DNA from: Bacillota bacterium
GTDB lineage: Bacteria; Bacillota; Clostridia; Acetivibrionales; DSM-1351
Assembly (NCBI GenBank): GCA_023400235.1
Contig: JAEXFI010000004.1
Coordinates: 19,236-83,235 of the forward strand
DNA: 64,000 nt
Direction of reading: 5' to 3'
The position numbers and the translations under genes are program-made. Of the stretch, positions 25,683 through 35,800 are shown in pieces. Below the pieces are notes generated by a model that had not been told where the DNA came from, made no database searches, and saw only the letters and a program-made list of their open reading frames with translations. The first letter of the stretch is position 1. Every line of letters starts with the position of its first letter.

Positions 25683-28187
25683 TTATTTTTCAGGCTTCAT
25701 AACCAAAACATCTTCGGCTTCCTTTTCAACTTCCTGCTTTGAAAACGGCATCCCATGATATTTTACATCTGCCCAAAGCTTCATCTGGTCTTCTCTGTGG
25801 GGATTGAAAATATGACCGCTGGCTCCGGTAGAATTTACGGACTGCATATCATCCCAGTCCCCAACAGGTATAATCTGGCGTTGATTGGCACCAAAGCCTA
25901 TATTGAACTTTCCGGGAGGAGTCCTGTAGCTGTAGGCAAAAGCCACTGAAGTAGGACTTCCCGAGAAGGGCAAGCTCTTTCGGCTGTTGAATATATCCTT
26001 GAGATAGGGCACATATCCAAATATCTGATGCTGCAGGTTAACTGTCTGAATACGGCCAAGCGTCCACTTTTCAACATCCTTGCCATACTCCCTGGACAGC
26101 CATTCTACTGCCTGAGTCAGACTCTTGCTTATCATGTCGTCCCTGGTTTCAACCTCAGGAGTTGACGCATCGTCAAACCAGGCGTTCTTTGCATCTGGAA
26201 TCAATTCAACCAGGGCCTCGGTACGCTTTAAGGGATAGTAGTTCCCCCAGACATTGGCCTTTTGAAGTTCATCATCAAAGACATTTCTGTCCATATAGCA
26301 ATACCATACTTTAAAAATAGCACCGCCAACACTGTCATTGTCAAAGCTTATATTCCATTTCTTTATATATTCCATTGCCTTGGCTTCAAGCTCATTCCCG
26401 GGCTTTATGGCAGTTACATAAGGCCACAGCGCCGCATCGGCATATGAATAGTTATCGGCCTGTATTACACGCATATCCTCCACGGAGATTTTATCTCCTT
26501 TTGAAATGAGCTGCTGCAGCATCTCATTTACCCTTCTGGCCCTGTAGCCCGGGTGAAACCAATCATAGGAGAGATTATACGGGTAGTCGTCACCTACGGT
26601 TTTATTGTTTACTACTGCAACGTATCCGGTTGGAGGATTGTAAAGAGAGGGCAGTTCATCAAAAGGAATTACGCCCTTCCAGTCATATTCACCTGTCCAG
26701 CCCGGCACAGGAACAGTTCCCTGATGGGCCTTGACCCTTATGGGTACTCTGGCCGCAGACTGGTAGCCAATATTTCCTTTAACATCTCCATAAACAAAAT
26801 TCTGACTCAGGGAATCCCAGTCCCTTAATGCATCCCGGAATTCTTCCCAATTACCGGCCAGGTTCAGCTTATGTATGGAATTTATAACTATGCAGCGGTC
26901 ATGGACCATCCAGTTGAGGGCAATAGGCTCTGCACCCTCCCAACGGTTTCGCCTCAGGGCGGACCAGTCTCCATTTGTAGGCTGGTAGTTTTTTACTGCC
27001 TGAAGGTCTCCGTCGGTAACTGTCACCAGGTCATTCATCAAAGGCCCGTGCCGTGTAAAAAGCAATTCCAGGTTCACCGGCTCTTGGTCCTTTATCTTAA
27101 TTACCTCGGTCTTTTTTATAAGATTTTCCCACTTGCCCTTATATTGGTACTGTTTAGGATTCTGCGGATTGTCCAGCTTTTCCATATACAAATCCTGAAC
27201 ATCGGCGTTCATGTTGGTGAAAGCCCATGCAATATTGGAATTATGTCCTATCATAACCAGGGGTACTCCAGGAAGAGAGTAGCCTGTCACATCAAAGCCC
27301 CCTCCATGTAAGCCGTTTTCATACCAGAGTGAAGGCATTGACAGGCTCATATGCACATCGCTGGCCAACAAGGGCTTACCCGTCTGTGTGTGCTTTCCGC
27401 TTACCACCCAGGCGCCGCTGGCCCAGCCGAAGGTCTGAGAGCCGGGAAAGGCCTTTTCCATATCAATTACTCCTGTGATTTTCTCGTTGTTCAGCCATTG
27501 GTACTTTTCCAGTTCCTTGGGAACTATCAGGGGATTGCTTTTATCCCATGGAGGAAGGGCTTCATTTGCAAGCTTATCTCCCAGCTTGGCCGTTATTTGG
27601 GCACGGAAAAGCTCATACTCGTAATTCAGGCCATTATTCATAGCCATCATATTGGCCCAGCTCAATACATCCAGCGGAGTCCAGTGAGAAGGCTTAAAGC
27701 CGAGGATGGTGAATTCCACCGGCAGACTGCGCTTATTGTCGTCAATAAAAGCGTTGATTCCCTGGCAATATGCCTCCAAAATAGCCTTTGTACTTTCATC
27801 CACCATTGGAAGAGATTTTTCTGCAATACGTCTCAGGCCCATAATGCGGGAAACCTTGTCGGTATCCAGCCCGGGATAACCAACCACCTCACTGAGGGTT
27901 CCCGCGCCAAGCCTTTTGTTGATTTCCATTTGGAACAGTCTGTCCTGTGCATGGACATAGCCCTGAGCCAGAAACAAATCATGGGAGTTATCCGCGTAAA
28001 TCTGGGGAACTCCCCACTCGTCCCGGTTAACAGTCACCTGAGACTGCAAGCCTTTAACTGATAGATTACCGCTGGTTTTAGGCCATGGATTGATAATGAA
28101 CCAGGCTCCGGCAATTACTGCTAGCAGAATCAGTGAAGCAAGCACTATACCTGCCACTTTTAATGCCTTTAAGATTTTTTTCTTCAT
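25683..28187 (-). CDS. Penicillin-acylase-family Ntn hydrolase, membrane-anchored; probable pro-compound deacylase
   Basis: This 834-residue member of the penicillin amidase (S45) family removes acyl groups from amines. A lysine-rich N-terminus with one transmembrane helix (about 10-32) would place the enzyme outside the membrane. The alpha-chain motif VTVNRDEWGVPQIYADN and YVHAQDRLFQMEINKR precede the autocatalytic site. The predicted N-terminal serine nucleophile of the beta chain is in WASGAWVVSGKHTQTGKP near residue 257; most relatives have Asn where this has Gly after the Ser. Placement among FAAL-started NRPS/PKS genes and a MATE exporter suggests it strips the starter fatty acid after export, as PvdQ does for pyoverdine. 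That role is inference. Confidence 0.88.
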   Translation of the reverse strand: MKKKILKALKVAGIVLASLILLAVIAGAWFIINPWPKTSGNLSVKGLQSQVTVNRDEWGVPQIYADNSHDLFLAQGYVHAQDRLFQMEINKRLGAGTLSEVVGYPGLDTDKVSRIMGLRRIAEKSLPMVDESTKAILEAYCQGINAFIDDNKRSLPVEFTILGFKPSHWTPLDVLSWANMMAMNNGLNYEYELFRAQITAKLGDKLANEALPPWDKSNPLIVPKELEKYQWLNNEKITGVIDMEKAFPGSQTFGWASGAWVVSGKHTQTGKPLLASDVHMSLSMPSLWYENGLHGGGFDVTGYSLPGVPLVMIGHNSNIAWAFTNMNADVQDLYMEKLDNPQNPKQYQYKGKWENLIKKTEVIKIKDQEPVNLELLFTRHGPLMNDLVTVTDGDLQAVKNYQPTNGDWSALRRNRWEGAEPIALNWMVHDRCIVINSIHKLNLAGNWEEFRDALRDWDSLSQNFVYGDVKGNIGYQSAARVPIRVKAHQGTVPVPGWTGEYDWKGVIPFDELPSLYNPPTGYVAVVNNKTVGDDYPYNLSYDWFHPGYRARRVNEMLQQLISKGDKISVEDMRVIQADNYSYADAALWPYVTAIKPGNELEAKAMEYIKKWNISFDNDSVGGAIFKVWYCYMDRNVFDDELQKANVWGNYYPLKRTEALVELIPDAKNAWFDDASTPEVETRDDMISKSLTQAVEWLSREYGKDVEKWTLGRIQTVNLQHQIFGYVPYLKDIFNSRKSLPFSGSPTSVAFAYSYRTPPGKFNIGFGANQRQIIPVGDWDDMQSVNSTGASGHIFNPHREDQMKLWADVKYHGMPFSKQEVEKEAEDVLVMKPEK

Positions 28188-28195
28188 ATCTTATC

Positions 28196-28646
28196 TCCCA
28201 TCTACGCGCATAGCGCGTACACAAATAGTAATGAAAGACACCTAGTGGCTTTCGCTGCGTGAAATCAACCTTGACTTACCACATGTATCTTTCACGCTAA
28301 CCTCCATTTCGCCGCTACCGCTGCGACACAAATAGTAATGAAAGGCACGCAGTGGCTTTCGCTGCGTGAAATCAACCTTGACTTACCACATGTATCTTTC
28401 ACGCTAACCTCGCATCTACGCGCATGGCGCGTACACAAATAGTAATGAAAGGCACGCAGTGGCTTTAGCTGCTTGAAAGTCACTTTGACACACAACATGT
28501 ATCTTTCAAGCTATCCCCCCTGTCCGCTATGCGGACATATATTCAAAGGGTTGAAAGTTGTTTTCTTTCAACCTTTATCCTCCATCTACGCGCATAGCGC
28601 ATACACAAACAGTAATGAAAGACACGTAGTGGATTTTTCTGCATTA
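28196..28646 (-). repeat. Array of two-hairpin junction repeats (three long, one short, one truncated copy)
   Basis: Copies occupy about 28201-28304, 28305-28411, 28412-28519, 28515-28579 (short type) and 28580-28646 (truncated). Each has a first hairpin with a three-base loop (TACGCGC-ATA-GCGCGTA, or TGTCCGC-TAT-GCGGACA in the short type) and a second stem built on a TGAAA/TTTCA core. In the second stem both arms change together: GCGTGAAA/TTTCACGC, GCTTGAAAG/CTTTCAAGC and GGTTGAAAG/CTTTCAACC. The array fills the gap between the KS-AT*-T gene and the acylase gene. Its end provides the GGGAG used to translate the acylase. Confidence 0.9.
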
Positions 28647-31331
28647 CAACTCGCCCTCTTCCCGGTACTCTGCGGCAGCCGCAGCTTCTGTTCCTGCGGC
28701 GGCCCAACGGACAGCCTCTATATATGCGGCAATATAGGCAATAGTCGGTTCTTCAAAAATCTCATTTAGTGGAATATCTATCTGAAACAGCTCTCTTGCA
28801 CGTGAAATAATCTGAGTTGCCAGCAAGGAATGTCCTCCCAGCTGAATAAAGCTGTCGAAAACTCCAATGGGCCTTATACCCATTAATTCCTGCCATATTT
28901 GGGCCAGCTGCCCTTCAGTGTCGCTTCTTGGAGCCGTATACTCTGTGGCCAATGCCGGCCTTTCATGGTAAGTCAGAGCTGGTGCCGGCGCTTTCCTGAT
29001 ATCCTCCTTTGTCTCCTGAGCAGGCTCTATCCAAAAATGCTTCCGCTGGAAGGGATAGGTGGGCAGCGGCAGTCTGTGGCGGTGCTGATGCATATGTAAC
29101 CCCTTCCAGCTTACAGCCGCTCCTGCCAGCCATAACTTCCCCAGAGCCGTTAAAAGTGCTTCCTCAGGTTCGTTACAGCCAAAGGAGTGAATAACTGCCG
29201 GAAGCTGCAAGGTATATTCCTTGTTGTCAAAAGCAGGTGTTTTTTCATGTCCGCTGCCAATTTCCACAAAGATGTAACGAAGTGCCTCCTCCTTTGATGA
29301 TATTACTGGAATTTCCGACGGCTTCTGCTCGATTCCCTCCTCAGTTTCAAAACTCCCTGCAGCTGCTGCAGCAAGGGCAACCCCCAAGGGCAGGCTTCCG
29401 GCAATACAAGCCCCAAGGCATTTCCCAAGCCAGTCCAGCCCCATGACGGCCTGCGGCAATATACCCCACTCCTGCCACAAAGCCGCCAGTGCATATTGTG
29501 CTGCAAAGACCGCCGTCCTGTCCCGGTCGCCTGCATTATTTCCTTCAGCACCGGCATTATCTGTGTATAGCTGCTTTTTAAGATCATACTGGAGCATATC
29601 CTTTATAATTAAAATACAGTCATCCATGGCTTTTTTATAGCCTGGTTCACTTTCATACAATTTTATTAAAACGGCCTTGGGTACAGGCTCTGTAAGCCCG
29701 TCCAACAAAAATGCCACAGGCTGTTCCCGGTTCTCCTGAAGGCATTTAAAAAGCTTACCCTCACCCGGCCTTTCAAGAATCCGTATGGCCTCTCCCGTAT
29801 CCCGGCAGACAAAGAAAGCTCTGTGGGGGAAGGCTCTTCTCCCCACCTGAAGAGTATATGCAACATCCGAGGTGTTCAGCAGGGGCTCCCGTGACAGGCA
29901 GCCCTTAAGATTTTTCATTTGCTCGCCGAGAGCCTCCTCATTCCGCGCTGAAATGGGTATAAGCTGCCATTGTCTGGCACTGCCGGAGGCTGTATTTTGC
30001 GGTGCCTCCTCCAGAATCATATGCACATTGGTTCCGCCTATGCCGAAGGAATTTACACCTGCTCTGCGTGGTGCTGCACCGGTTTTCCATTCTGAATGGT
30101 GGGTATTTACATAAAACGGGCTGTCTTCAAATCTGATTCCGGGATTTGGGCTCCGGTAATTCAAACTGGCAGGTATTTGCTTATTTTTAAGTGAAAGCAC
30201 GGTTTTTATAAGTCCTGCCACACCTCCTGCATTAACAAGATGCCCAATATTTGTTTTGACAGACCCGATGGCACAAAAACCTCTTTTCTCAGTACTCAGC
30301 CTGAAGGCTCTGGTCAAGGCCTCTATTTCCATGGGATCTCCCAGCGGGGTACCCATGCCATGGGCCTCCACATAACCGACTGTATCAGGAGCAACCTCCG
30401 CAAGGTTAAGGGCTTCTGCTATGACTTCCACCTGCCCCTGCATACCCGGTGCTGTGAAGCTCATTTTATTGGCACCGTCGTTGTTGAGAGCAGTTCCCCT
30501 TATAATGGCCAGTATATTATCACCGTCCTTCACCGCATCCTCCAGCCTTCTCAGTGCCACAAGGCCCAGGCCGCTTCCGCTTACCGTGCCGCTTGCCTCG
30601 CTGTCAAACGCCCTGCAGTGCCCATCGCTTGAACCGATGCCGCCCTCCTGATAAAAGAAGGCTTCATTGGGCGAGGCCTGCAGGGATACCGCCCCGGCCA
30701 GGGCCATATCACACTGAAAGGTGAGCAGGCTTTGGCAGGCCAGATGAACTGCAACGGCAGAAGAGGAGCAAAGGGTGGCTACATTCACACTGGGTCCCTT
30801 CAGATTTAATTTGTAGGATACCCTGGTGGCTATGAAATCCTTGTCATTGCCCAGTACTGTCTGAAAGCTTGTAGCCTGAGAACGCAGTTCCGGATTTGCC
30901 ATAAGGTTCCGCAGCAGATAGGTGCTCAGGTTTGCACTGGCGTATACCCCTACCCTTCCCGCAAAGTGTTCGGAATCATAGCCGGCATTTTCCATCAGCT
31001 CCCAGGCACATTCCAAAAACAGCCTGTGCTGCGGGTCGGTAATCTCTGCTTCCCGGGGTGAAAACCCGAAGAATTCGGCATCAAACATATCCATGTCTTC
31101 TATTACACCGTCTGCTCCCACAAACCGCAGATCATTGAGCAGCCGCTTTTCCAAGTTGGTTTTCTCAAGCTGCTCCCGTGTAAAGAATGTAATGGATTCC
31201 CTGCCTTCTCTCAGGTTCTCCCAGAAGCTTTCTACATTACCGGCACCAGGGAACCTTCCTGCCATTCCGATAATTGCAACATGCTCCTCTGGATTTCCCT
31301 GATAATTTTCTAAAAAGTCATTCCAATCCAT
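28644..31331 (-). CDS. PKS module: KS-(degenerate, truncated AT)-T
   Basis: The KS (about 10-435) keeps the active-site cysteine in VATLCSSSAVAV and both histidines (VEAHGMGTP, NIGHLVNAGG). Next comes an AT remnant (about 530-715). Where an active AT has GQGSQ this has LLDGLTE, and where the nucleophilic GHSxGE should be it reads MGLDWLGKCLG, so the AT is dead; its second half is largely deleted. A carrier domain (LGGHSLLATQI near 834) closes the protein. The ATG at 31331 is chosen because GGAAGGAG lies 8 bases upstream; the ORF ATG at 31352 precedes that site. The gene overlaps the MATE gene by 14 bp. Malonate must come from another AT, or the KS does not extend. Confidence 0.88.
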   Translation of the reverse strand: MDWNDFLENYQGNPEEHVAIIGMAGRFPGAGNVESFWENLREGRESITFFTREQLEKTNLEKRLLNDLRFVGADGVIEDMDMFDAEFFGFSPREAEITDPQHRLFLECAWELMENAGYDSEHFAGRVGVYASANLSTYLLRNLMANPELRSQATSFQTVLGNDKDFIATRVSYKLNLKGPSVNVATLCSSSAVAVHLACQSLLTFQCDMALAGAVSLQASPNEAFFYQEGGIGSSDGHCRAFDSEASGTVSGSGLGLVALRRLEDAVKDGDNILAIIRGTALNNDGANKMSFTAPGMQGQVEVIAEALNLAEVAPDTVGYVEAHGMGTPLGDPMEIEALTRAFRLSTEKRGFCAIGSVKTNIGHLVNAGGVAGLIKTVLSLKNKQIPASLNYRSPNPGIRFEDSPFYVNTHHSEWKTGAAPRRAGVNSFGIGGTNVHMILEEAPQNTASGSARQWQLIPISARNEEALGEQMKNLKGCLSREPLLNTSDVAYTLQVGRRAFPHRAFFVCRDTGEAIRILERPGEGKLFKCLQENREQPVAFLLDGLTEPVPKAVLIKLYESEPGYKKAMDDCILIIKDMLQYDLKKQLYTDNAGAEGNNAGDRDRTAVFAAQYALAALWQEWGILPQAVMGLDWLGKCLGACIAGSLPLGVALAAAAAGSFETEEGIEQKPSEIPVISSKEEALRYIFVEIGSGHEKTPAFDNKEYTLQLPAVIHSFGCNEPEEALLTALGKLWLAGAAVSWKGLHMHQHRHRLPLPTYPFQRKHFWIEPAQETKEDIRKAPAPALTYHERPALATEYTAPRSDTEGQLAQIWQELMGIRPIGVFDSFIQLGGHSLLATQIISRARELFQIDIPLNEIFEEPTIAYIAAYIEAVRWAAAGTEAAAAAEYREEGEL

Positions 31332-32763
31332 AAGGTTTACTCCTTCCTTCATTCAGTATAATATTGTGAAAACTCCTATTTATCCAAAGGAAAGCTATAC
31401 AGCCGCTGATTATATGTGCAGTGCAAAGACTAATAAAAACTCCGGTCATACCCAGAGAAAGTACATATATACTTATATATACAAGGGGTATGGACAGTAC
31501 GAACATCCGGAAGGTAATAAGAGCAAACGCTTTCAATGGCTGATCCAGACCCATGAAGGTATTCATGGAAATTGTCTCCACCGCAATCCCCAGAAAGGTA
31601 AGGGTGACTATCCTAACCTGCAGAACACTTCCGGCGATTACCTGGTCCACGTTTGAAAACAGCCTGAAGAAAACAGGTGCCCCAGCCATATAAACAAGGG
31701 CGGGTATCAGTACGGAAACAAGCGCATATCGGGTATTGCAGCGGTATATTTCCCTGATTCTGTCCCAGTTTTTCTTTCCGAAGTTTTGTCCTGTCATAAC
31801 AAGGTTTGCACTGGAGATTGCATACAATGGAATAAATACAAACTGATCCAATCTGTTGCACAAGCCCCAGGAGTTCATTTCCAGCTGTCCTATGGAGCCA
31901 ATTACCCTGTTGAGAATAATGAAGGAAAGTGTGACGGAAATCATGCTTAACACCTGTGACAGGCCTGTCCTGCATATTTCAAGCACTGTCCCCCTGTTGG
32001 CACTGGAGAGCTTTAGTCTGACAGGAACTCCTGATTTCCGTCTTGCAAAAATAACAATTATATAAACCGAGGTAAAGGCCATGGAAACCGAGGTAGCCAA
32101 TCCCGCCCCCCCAGGCCCCATGTGGAAAACGAATATGAATAATGGGTCAAGTATGATGTTCACAAGGTTGGATATGAGCATGGCAATCCCCAGCGGAACT
32201 GTCCTGCCTTCTCCCCAAAGAACTCCCATGAAGACCTGCCCCAATATGAACAGTCCAAAGCCGGGCAGCATGTAATACAGGTATTGGATTCCCGCGCTGA
32301 TTGCTGCCGGCTCAAGAGCATCACCTGCCATATTTCTGATGACAGGTTCACAGAAAAAATATCCTCCGACCATGATAACAACCGCTACAGGTACTGCAAG
32401 CAATAAGCCCGAATTAAAAATGCTCCCGGATTTCTCCCGGTTTTTCTCACCTATGCTTATGGCCACCCTGGTACTGATACCCACCCGTAAACCATTGCTC
32501 AAGGCAGCCACAAAATTGTATATGGGTGTAGCCAGTGTAATGCCGCTTATTATTGCTGTGGAGTCTCTATTTACATAGGACAGGAACAGGGTATTGGTAG
32601 CATTGTATAAAAAGGAAAGCAGCAAGGATACAAACATGGGCACACTTAACTTGAGCACAGCTTTAAAAACAGGGCCCTCAAATATTTCAGCCAACACCCC
32701 GGCCTGGGCCGGTTCAGCTTGACTCTGCGTTTGGATCAGGTCTTTTTCTTCCAAAGTACTCAT
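31318..32763 (-). CDS. MATE family efflux transporter of the NRPS/PKS cluster
   Basis: This is a predicted cation-coupled multidrug/toxin extrusion protein of about 481 residues with some 12 hydrophobic helices and internally repeated MATE features (VPMFVSLLLSFLYNATNTLF, then GLSQVLSMISVTLSFIILN). The ATG at 32763 lies behind AGGGGGA. A longer reading frame from a TTG at 32826 runs through a junction repeat and adds 21 residues that are simply translated repeat. It sits between two PKS genes, so it most likely exports the cluster product. ClbM, a MATE protein, exports precolibactin in an analogous setting. Confidence 0.9.
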   Translation of the reverse strand: MSTLEEKDLIQTQSQAEPAQAGVLAEIFEGPVFKAVLKLSVPMFVSLLLSFLYNATNTLFLSYVNRDSTAIISGITLATPIYNFVAALSNGLRVGISTRVAISIGEKNREKSGSIFNSGLLLAVPVAVVIMVGGYFFCEPVIRNMAGDALEPAAISAGIQYLYYMLPGFGLFILGQVFMGVLWGEGRTVPLGIAMLISNLVNIILDPLFIFVFHMGPGGAGLATSVSMAFTSVYIIVIFARRKSGVPVRLKLSSANRGTVLEICRTGLSQVLSMISVTLSFIILNRVIGSIGQLEMNSWGLCNRLDQFVFIPLYAISSANLVMTGQNFGKKNWDRIREIYRCNTRYALVSVLIPALVYMAGAPVFFRLFSNVDQVIAGSVLQVRIVTLTFLGIAVETISMNTFMGLDQPLKAFALITFRMFVLSIPLVYISIYVLSLGMTGVFISLCTAHIISGCIAFLWINRSFHNIILNEGRSKPYGLE

Positions 32764-32767
32764 TTTT

Positions 32768-32838
32768 TTATCCCCCTGTCTGCTCTGCGGACATAAATTC
32801 AAAGGGTTGAAGTGGTTTTCTTTCAACCTTTTGCCCCC
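32768..32838 (-). repeat. Two-hairpin junction repeat, short type, between PKS and MATE genes
   Basis: TGTCTGC-TCT-GCGGACA forms the first hairpin, and a second stem with arms GGGTTGAAG and CTTTCAACC follows. The TGA stop of the upstream PKS gene (bases 32823-32825) lies in the second stem, and the AGGGGGA ribosome binding site of the MATE gene ends the element. The last residues of the PKS (AKG) are encoded by the repeat. Confidence 0.85.
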
Positions 32839-35800
32839 AGCCTGTTTTTCATCATTTCCTGTCTTTTCTTAAGAGCATCCCTTTGCTGTCCGGTCAGTTC
32901 CTTGACATTACTCAGCTTGTCCTGCTCCGGTTCCTTCTTTTTCATGAATTGAACCAGGTCGGCTATATTTGGGTACTGAAGCAGATTGGCCAGTGAAACC
33001 TCCTCTTCAAAATGCTCCCTGAACCTGGTGTGAATCTGGGATATGAGCAGGGAATCCCCCCCCAGCTCGAAGAAATTATCATATATGCCCACCCGGTCTA
33101 TGCCCAGAGCGTCTTGCCAGATGCCCACAATGGTCTTTTCCGCTTCATCACGGGCAGGGGCATATGGAGTGGAGAGATTTGGCCTGGCGTGTTTTGCTAC
33201 CTGTACTTCAGTATTTCCTGATTGTTTTAAGATGTTCCGGTAGCGTTCCACATTCTGCGCAAGCCTTGCCTCCAAAGGCTGTTTTGAGACAATCACTTCC
33301 TTCAGTCCTCCAGAGAGCATTCTCATTAAGGCTTCCATACTCTCCTCATTGGTCAGGCCGAAATTCATGTTTTCTTCAAAAAGCTCACGGCGCAGCAGCA
33401 GATTGTCATTTATAACAGCCGGGTCGGGGTTGCTAAAAGGAATGATTCCGGTTATTTCTGTGAGCTCGGTTATCTTATGGCTATCCTGAACCCTCATAAC
33501 AGAGAACTCCTCTATCCTGACACATATGTTTCCTTCCAGGTCATAAATCACAATATCAAACTGCAGTGTTTTTTCGTCATCCTGCTTTATAGAACCCGCC
33601 TTGTCCAGCATTCTTGCATGACTGTAAATAGCCGCAGGCAGGGTTCTGTAAACCTCCAGCTTCTTGTACCCGTAAGGGAGATAACTGCCTTGATTGGTAA
33701 ACAGACGCAAAAAGCTGGTGGCAAAATCCAATAATGCCGGATGGAGCAGGTAACTGCCTGCCTCACCCACAAGGCTTGTGTCAAGTTCAAACAGAGCCAG
33801 GCCTTCATTGCCGGTAAACTGTACCTCCTTGAGACTCTGCCATCTGGGTCCGAATTCCATGAAAAGCTCCCGGTCCCCTTCCGCCGCTCCTATAATCATG
33901 CTGGGGACTGTAACAGCTCCCCGGGAAATTGTCCGGATTTGTATGGCCAAGCCCCCCAGGAAGTCTTTTTTCAGGGGTTCTGATATTTTTTCCCAGGAGT
34001 CAGCGGTAAGTTCCTGAGGCTTCATATTGCTTTGATTACCTTCAGGAATACCGGGTCGAATATATCCGTCCGCATGTGAAAGCCATTGAGGCTTTTGCCC
34101 CTGCAGTCTGCTGATAATATAAAATTTGCAGCCCCTGTCCTTCTTCTTTATTATTGTATAAGTATCCCTCCGCTGGTGGTCTGCCAGCACCAGTGGGGTA
34201 TAAAAATGAACATCTGTAATTTCACCGCAGGAACAGCCCATATAGTCACTTAATGCCGCAAGGGCCATTTCAATATAGGTGGTTCCCGGTACAGTGGCTT
34301 TCCCCATGATGCCGTGTTCATTCAGTACCCAGTGGGTGTCAACCTTGTATTCTGTCAGGTATACCCCTTGACTTTCGCTTTTTTGCAGACAATTGTCCAA
34401 AAGCGGATGATATACAGGATTGGCAGCCATCCCCGCTTCCTTCCAGGTATCCCAGCCTATGGACAGGATTGGATAGTCTGCTGCCTTATGGGTCATATAA
34501 TTTAATACCAGATTGGCTGCACTGTAATCAATTTGACCTATTCTTCCGACTATGGCGTTAATGGAAGAAAACAAAACCATGAAGTCCGGAGGAGTTGTGC
34601 TGAACAATTCCTGAAGTACCAGTGCTCCCTTTAGCTTTGGCGCAAATACCTCCTCTGCCATTTCCCTGGTTTTCAGCTGTATCATACCGCTCCCCTCAAC
34701 ACCGGCAGCATGAAATACTCCGTTTATTACGCCATAGTGCTGGATTCCCATTAAAAGAGCTGCCTCCATGTCCACACGGTCCGAAACGTCGGCCCGGAGC
34801 ACAAGAACCTCTCCACCTAAAGCCTCTATCTCTTTTAGCTTTGTTATTACGCGGCTGGTTCTATTGCCTGACGGATGGGTTGCAAGCCAATGAGACCACT
34901 GGTCGGCCGCCGGGAATTGCGACCGGGCAGTAAGCAGCAGCCGTGCCTGATATTGCCTGGCAAGATACTCTGCAAGCACCAGTCCTATACCACCTGTTCC
35001 GCCTGTTATGAGGTATACACCCTTTGGTTTGAGCAGAACGGGCTGCTCCTTTCCAAGAGCAAGCCTTACCGGTTCAAAAGTGTGTATCCACCGGTGCTGC
35101 TTGCGGTAGGACACCATTTCAGCCGTTTTATTGCCTGCGGCCACGGACAGTTCTTTTAAAAGCAGTCCCGCATCCCCCATAGTCAACCCCTCCAGGTCAA
35201 TGCCCCTGCAGCTGATATTGGGGTACTCATAGGGAATCACCGACATTGCACCCAGCACTGCACTTTTTGATGGTTCGTCAAGGCTTTCGCCAATCACCTC
35301 CTGAAGCCGGGTGGTGACTATAGCCAGCTCCACTGGCTGTGACAGATTCTTCTGCCCCATGGACTGCACCAGGTATAAAATACTGTAAAAGCCCAGTTCT
35401 AAAGCCGTTTGGGCTGCATCCCCATTTATTTTGCTTACGGATGCGGCCTGGTTCAGACTCCACATATGTATGATTTTAGTAACATTTAACTCCTGCTCTT
35501 TCAGCTCTGTGAACAATTGCTGGTAATGCTCCTGATTTGCAGGATTGATAGCGAAACTACTACTGCCAGACTTTGTATAAGTCTCAGCCTGTCTCACGGT
35601 AATTACCGGAATACGGGATAGCTTTTCCAGAAAAAGGTCTGCAAAGCCTTCACTGTCGCAGAATACCAGCCATTGCTCCCTCTGCGGCTCATTTTCCCGA
35701 GTCTCCCCAATGTCCTGTGACTGCAGCACCTGGGCCGGGAGATCCGCCCTTTTCCAAGAGGGCTGGTAAAACCAGTCCGCCCTGTCACTCTGGATATCAG

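Noticed and set aside
27351..28061. Plus-strand 236-residue open frame opposite the acylase gene
   Set aside because: The minus-strand acylase is fully supported by motifs; the opposite frame has no family features.
28196..28646. CRISPR array
   Set aside because: The repeated units are contiguous 100-bp structured copies with diverging stems, not short identical repeats with unique spacers, and no cas genes are present.
32764..32826. N-terminal extension of the MATE protein from a TTG at 32826
   Set aside because: It is translated junction repeat overlapping the upstream stop codon, and a good ribosome binding site with ATG follows at 32763.
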